Assembly (NCBI GenBank): GCA_030248215.1 | Contig: JASANG010003186.1 | Span: forward strand, 1 to 64,000 | Source: Enoplolaimus lenunculus | Lineage: Eukaryota; Nematoda; Enoplea; Enoplida; Thoracostomopsidae | Reading direction: 5' to 3' | Length of the DNA stretch: 64,000 nucleotides | In this document: positions 60,699-64,000 of the stretch, in pieces | How positions within the stretch are numbered: the first letter of the stretch is position 1 | How the letters are laid out: every line of letters starts with the position of its first letter | The notes under the pieces: model-generated | What the model was told of the DNA's origin: nothing | The model's input: only the letters and a program-made list of their open reading frames with translations | Database searches by the model: none | Made by a program: the position numbers and the translations under genes

Positions 60699-60904
60699 GG
60701 CCCATTTAAAGATCAGGTGCGGAACGTTTTTCTGTGAGACTAGAAAAGAGTATTAGCTTAAGCTTTAGACCAAATTTTTTGCTTGGCTCAATAGGCTTAG
60801 GCTTAGGAACCGGCTCATTCTTAGGCTTAGGTTTAGGCTTAGGCTTAGGCTTAGGCTTAGGAATATGCTTATAATACTGTTCCGCCCCTGTACTTTACAT
60901 TGGC
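60699..60904. mobile_element. B-family MITE, full length with pure TTAGGC run
   Basis: GGCCCATTTAAAGATCAGGT to CTGTACTTTACATTGGCC. The run before GGAATATGCTT contains about six consecutive GCTTAG units. A half copy follows at 60925-61012. Confidence 0.95.
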
Positions 60905-61012
60905 CGTTATCTCGCACTTTTCTTATAGAGTAGGATTAGATTTTAGACAATTTTTGGTAATCTCAAAATTAACGCTTATACGTTTAGGCTTAGGTTTAGG
61001 AATACGCTCAAT

Positions 61013-61665
61013 CAAGAGTTATCGCCTTAATAGGAACATTGACCAAAACTGATTTAGTTTAAAGGTTACGCAATACTTGTTGTTGGCATTCGTTCTTCAC
61101 TAAGAACATTATCAAAAATCTACCGCAATCCCTAACTTTCGAACCCAAAAAGTGACAGACAAAATAACCAATGTTACTTTTAGACCCGTAACTGTGGATT
61201 AAGCATATTCCTCAGCCTTAACGCGTAGCCTAAACGTAGAAAAATTGAAAACATAAACATGAGCCAGATCACAAATATAGTCACAATTTTAAGCCTAGAC
61301 TTTTGGGGACTTTTGTGCTTTACCCCACAAGGGAAAACCTTACCCCCACATGGAAACCTCCCTGAACCCCTTGCTCTTTCAATGGACTGTGAGTAGGACG
61401 GGACACTCTTGTCCCAAATCCACCACACTGTTAATCCTTATACTGAATAATTTGTACTTTAAACAAAATAACATTGATCCTGTGTTTTTGCAGCCTACCG
61501 CAATACCCCCGTCCTGATTAGGGTCCCTAGAACTTACGGAGGTTCAGAAATACTGTAGTCCCCCTGATTAGAAGTTAAAAGCGTCCTTACTACACGAATC
61601 TATGTTGAGACATTCTGTTATAGAACTTTTTAAATGTTAATATAATTGTAAGTGGCTAATATACA
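61013..61665. other. Non-coding, with J-like end near 61500
   Basis: A weak B-like piece lies at 61190-61230 and CCTGATTAGGGTCCC near 61514 resembles J. No gene. Confidence 0.4.
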
Positions 61666-61919
61666 CACTTTAAATTCCAGTGACTTGATTTTAACTCAGA
61701 ATGTGTGGAATCCACTCAGATATCTGAGTTCTGAATTCGGTCTTTCAGAAAGAACTCAGAATTCTGAATTGGCTGAACTCATTCTGAGTTAATTAATTAA
61801 CGTACCCGGAATTAAATCGGTTCAGAATGAGTTAATATTTATTGTTATTAACTCAGAAATAACCAGAAAAAACTAGTTTTGTTTCTGAGTTGATTAATCA
61901 GCTCATTAAATTTACAGTG
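61666..61919. mobile_element. A-family MITE, full length
   Basis: CACTTTAAATTCCAGTGAC to TTAAATTTACAGTG. Confidence 0.9.
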
Positions 61920-62036
61920 CATGTAAAATAACTGAGAAACGTTCCCCCCGGTTCAGATCGAGCAAAAACTGCCGTCATTTGCAGTCAATCTACAAAACGG
62001 GACGGTATTAACAGTGTCATCGGCCGCAATGGTGTA

Positions 62037-62286
62037 CACTGTAAATTCCACTGATTTGATTGCTCAATTCAGCTAGCGAGTTGGATATTTCTGAATTAAT
62101 ATCAATAAACATTAACTCACTCTCAGTTGAGTTAATTCTCAGTCTGAGTTGAGATGACCCTGGGTGAGTTGATTAATTAACTCAGAACGAATTGAATCAA
62201 CTCAAAATGCTGAGTTCTGATAGTCCTAACTCAGACTGAGTGATTCAACTTATTTTGATTTAAATCAACTCACTGGAATTTACAGT
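62037..62286. mobile_element. A-family MITE, full length
   Basis: CACTGTAAATTCCACTGAT, preceded by TA, to TGGAATTTACAGT. Confidence 0.9.
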
Positions 62287-62293
62287 TTACCGT

Positions 62294-62412
62294 TTTTCCG
62301 TAGCACTCCGATAAAGTAAGCTTAAGCTCTAGACTAGATTTTTTTGCTTAGCTATAGGCTCTGGGGTAGGGTATGGTTTATCCTTACGCTGAGGCTCAGA
62401 TTCAGGCTAACT
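62294..62412. mobile_element. B-family half copy
   Basis: CCGATAAAGTAAGCTTAAGC and degraded TTAGGC-like words without a right end. Confidence 0.6.
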
Positions 62413-62542
62413 GAAAAGTTATGTACTATTTGTTCGCCTATCAAAGTTAAATATTGGCCCGAAAAACGGATAATGTATTGCTCGTTCTGCGGTATTTACT
62501 ATTAAATATAGTTGAAAGATAAATATTTTGGGGACTAAGACA

Positions 62543-63000
62543 CATATACTCATATGTATAGCAACTATCATCAGTTAGTCAAAAGTTTTCAAACTCACCA
62601 ACTATTACACTTTAAATTCCAATGATTTGATTAATCTATTACAAGCTTAGCGAGCTGGTTATTTTTAAATTAATATCAGTAAACATTAACTCACTCTCAG
62701 TTGTGTTGATTCTCACTCTGAGTTGTGTTGACTCTGGGTAATGAAATGAATCAACTCAAAATTTTGAGTTCTGATAGTTCTAGCTCAGACTGAGTGGATT
62801 CAACTCATTTTGAAATATAATCAACTCACTGAAGCTTGCAAGGTACCGTTGTTGAACTCAAAAGTTGGTACAGCAATGGAGAAAATCATACGCAAAATAT
62901 GTGCTGTATTTTGTACATCAGTATTTATTGGTTCGAAAGTTACAAGAGCTATAACCAACTGATAACATATGCTTATACATATTTGAGAATACAGTTCTAA
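62543..63000. mobile_element. D-family element interrupted by an A-family MITE
   Basis: D begins ACTCATATGTATAGCAACTA and ends ATACATATTTGAGAATACAG. After the A element at 62608-62843 the D interior resumes with AACTCAAAAGTTGGTACAGC and GGTTCGAAAGTTACAAG. So A is younger than this D copy. Confidence 0.83.
62608..62843. mobile_element. A-family MITE nested in D, TA duplication
   Basis: TA on both sides of CACTTTAAATTCCAATGAT and GAAGCTTGCAAGG. Confidence 0.88.
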
Positions 63001-63379
63001 GATTTTAGCCGTTTTTCTAAACAGTTACTCGCTAATTCAGCATACTCTATATTTTGTTTATGTGTGTAAATAGTGAATGTTTTAGTGAAATGCATATGAA
63101 CTTACTTTACAGAATCGGCAGATCAGTAACGATTATTCAAATTGCTTGGTAGCTGGCCTGTCAGATTCCCTGTAGGTCCACCCACCGGCGCTTGCTACTC
63201 GGCGTAAGTACGGAATCTGGAGCCCCCTACGAATTAAATGGAATGTGATCTATCGTGTACAACTCGACGAGCTGAGTTCAACGGTACGTTTTTATGGCTG
63301 AATGAGCAACCAATTGAAGGTTACAGCCCATTCTGTTCACTCACCGATTTGTACAGAAAGTAGCTATCATTCACATGTT
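63001..63379. other. Unique, GC-richer patch 63110-63360
   Basis: CCTGTAGGTCCACCCACCGG and GGCGTAAGTACGGAATCTGG stand out from the AT-rich flanks. No long frame and no known RNA fold was recognised. Confidence 0.35.
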
Positions 63380-63576
63380 GGCCCATGTTACTTATAAAAG
63401 GTGTCCAGGTTTCTGGTGGGTCTATAAAAGAGTTGGTTTAGATTCTAGATTACATTTTTTTGCTTAGGTTTAGGCTTAGGCTTAGGCTTAGGAATCGCTT
63501 TTGCAACGCTTAGGCTTAGGCTTAGGCTTAGGAATACGCATAATCGACTGTTACGCCTCTTAAAGTAACATTGGCC
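63380..63576. mobile_element. B-family MITE
   Basis: GGCCCATGTTACTTATAAAAG to CTCTTAAAGTAACATTGGCC; two TTAGGC blocks of about three units each. Confidence 0.88.
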
Positions 63577-63908
63577 GATATGTTTTTAAAAATGCAGAAT
63601 TAACCAGTGATATTCGTTATATAAATTTGGTAAGCGATAGTATGCGTTTGTATAGTAAAAAGTTAAAATTTAAAACACCATAACTTTGGAACCAGGAGCT
63701 CGGCAGCCCTAATAATGGTTCCGCTAAGATCAGCGCGTCAGGGTCCTTAAAAGTAGCCACTTTTTTCATTAAATTCCTAACGGGGTTCATTCTTGGTACC
63801 TCTGCCCAATTATAAACTGCAACCAAGCTAATATAGAAGCACATTAGACAGTAATTACAAAATTTTTCCCTTAAACGCAGACATACACATATCACCAGCA
63901 TTTTTCCT
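63577..63908. other. Non-coding, D-like word
   Basis: CCATAACTTTGGAACCAGGAG near 63680 is a D interior word in reverse. The - strand frame 63617-63901 (94 codons) overlaps it and is not convincing. Confidence 0.4.
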
Positions 63909-64000
63909 CCACATTTAAAGTTTAGGCTTTGGCTTAGGAAAATTTTTAGACTAAGGTTTAGGCTTACAATATAAGCTGAAACTTAGCAAAGTGTGTTCGT
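63909..64000. mobile_element. B-family MITE cut by window end
   Basis: GGCTTTGGCTTAGG and AGACTAAGGTTTAGGC resemble the array; it continues past 64000. Confidence 0.6.

Noticed and set aside
63617-63901. 94-codon minus-strand frame near the right edge
   Set aside because: It overlaps a D-family repeat word, shows no domain I recognise, and its start is arbitrary.

Overview
The window is animal nuclear DNA: AT-rich, intron-bearing and packed with short inverted-repeat transposons. One gene can be read with confidence, a dachshund (DACH) orthologue on the + strand from 37815 to 57440. Its DD1 (Ski/Sno/Dac) domain is well conserved, whereas its DD2 coiled coil and the linker are strongly diverged and glutamine-rich, which points to a fast-evolving invertebrate. 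A tunicate-like genome is my impression only.

Layout. 1-5110 is one large imperfect palindrome with a small transposon at its apex. 5111-37814 is about 33 kb without a convincing protein gene; it holds MITEs, two tRNA-derived repeat families, one tRNA-shaped locus (12840-12911), a 43-bp tandem array (16340-16787) and several microsatellites. 37815-57440 is dachshund, modelled as 12 coding exons and 1213 residues with all splice phases consistent, including a GC-AG first intron and a 74-nt exon found by phase. 57441-64000 is its 3' flank, with more MITEs and a 27-bp minisatellite (59611-60305) that is open in many frames.

Repeats. By eye I separate about a dozen families. A: TA-flanked, ends CACTGTAAATTCCARTGAG, full of GAGTTGA/TCAACTC, more than 20 copies. 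B: ends GGCCCATGTAAAGAWCAGG, carrying arrays of TTAGGC, about 20 full or partial copies. C: TTAA-flanked hairpin. E: a host element that is repeatedly invaded by others. G and P: hAT-like, CAGGGTGYAACC ends with 8-bp duplications. H: near-perfect hairpin. I: palindrome carrying TGACGTCA. T: GGGTTAA-ended element with a tRNA-like head. S: tRNA-headed SINE-like repeat. F, K, J, D, L and N are minor families. Nesting is common and gives relative ages. I saw no LTR, retroviral, capsid-bearing or toxin sequence, no reverse transcriptase, no intact transposase, no rRNA and no CRISPR array.

The most unusual signals are the TTAGGC-bearing family B, its presence at the apex of the 5.1-kb palindrome, the tRNA-headed T family, and family A copies lying within about 15 bases of three dachshund splice sites.
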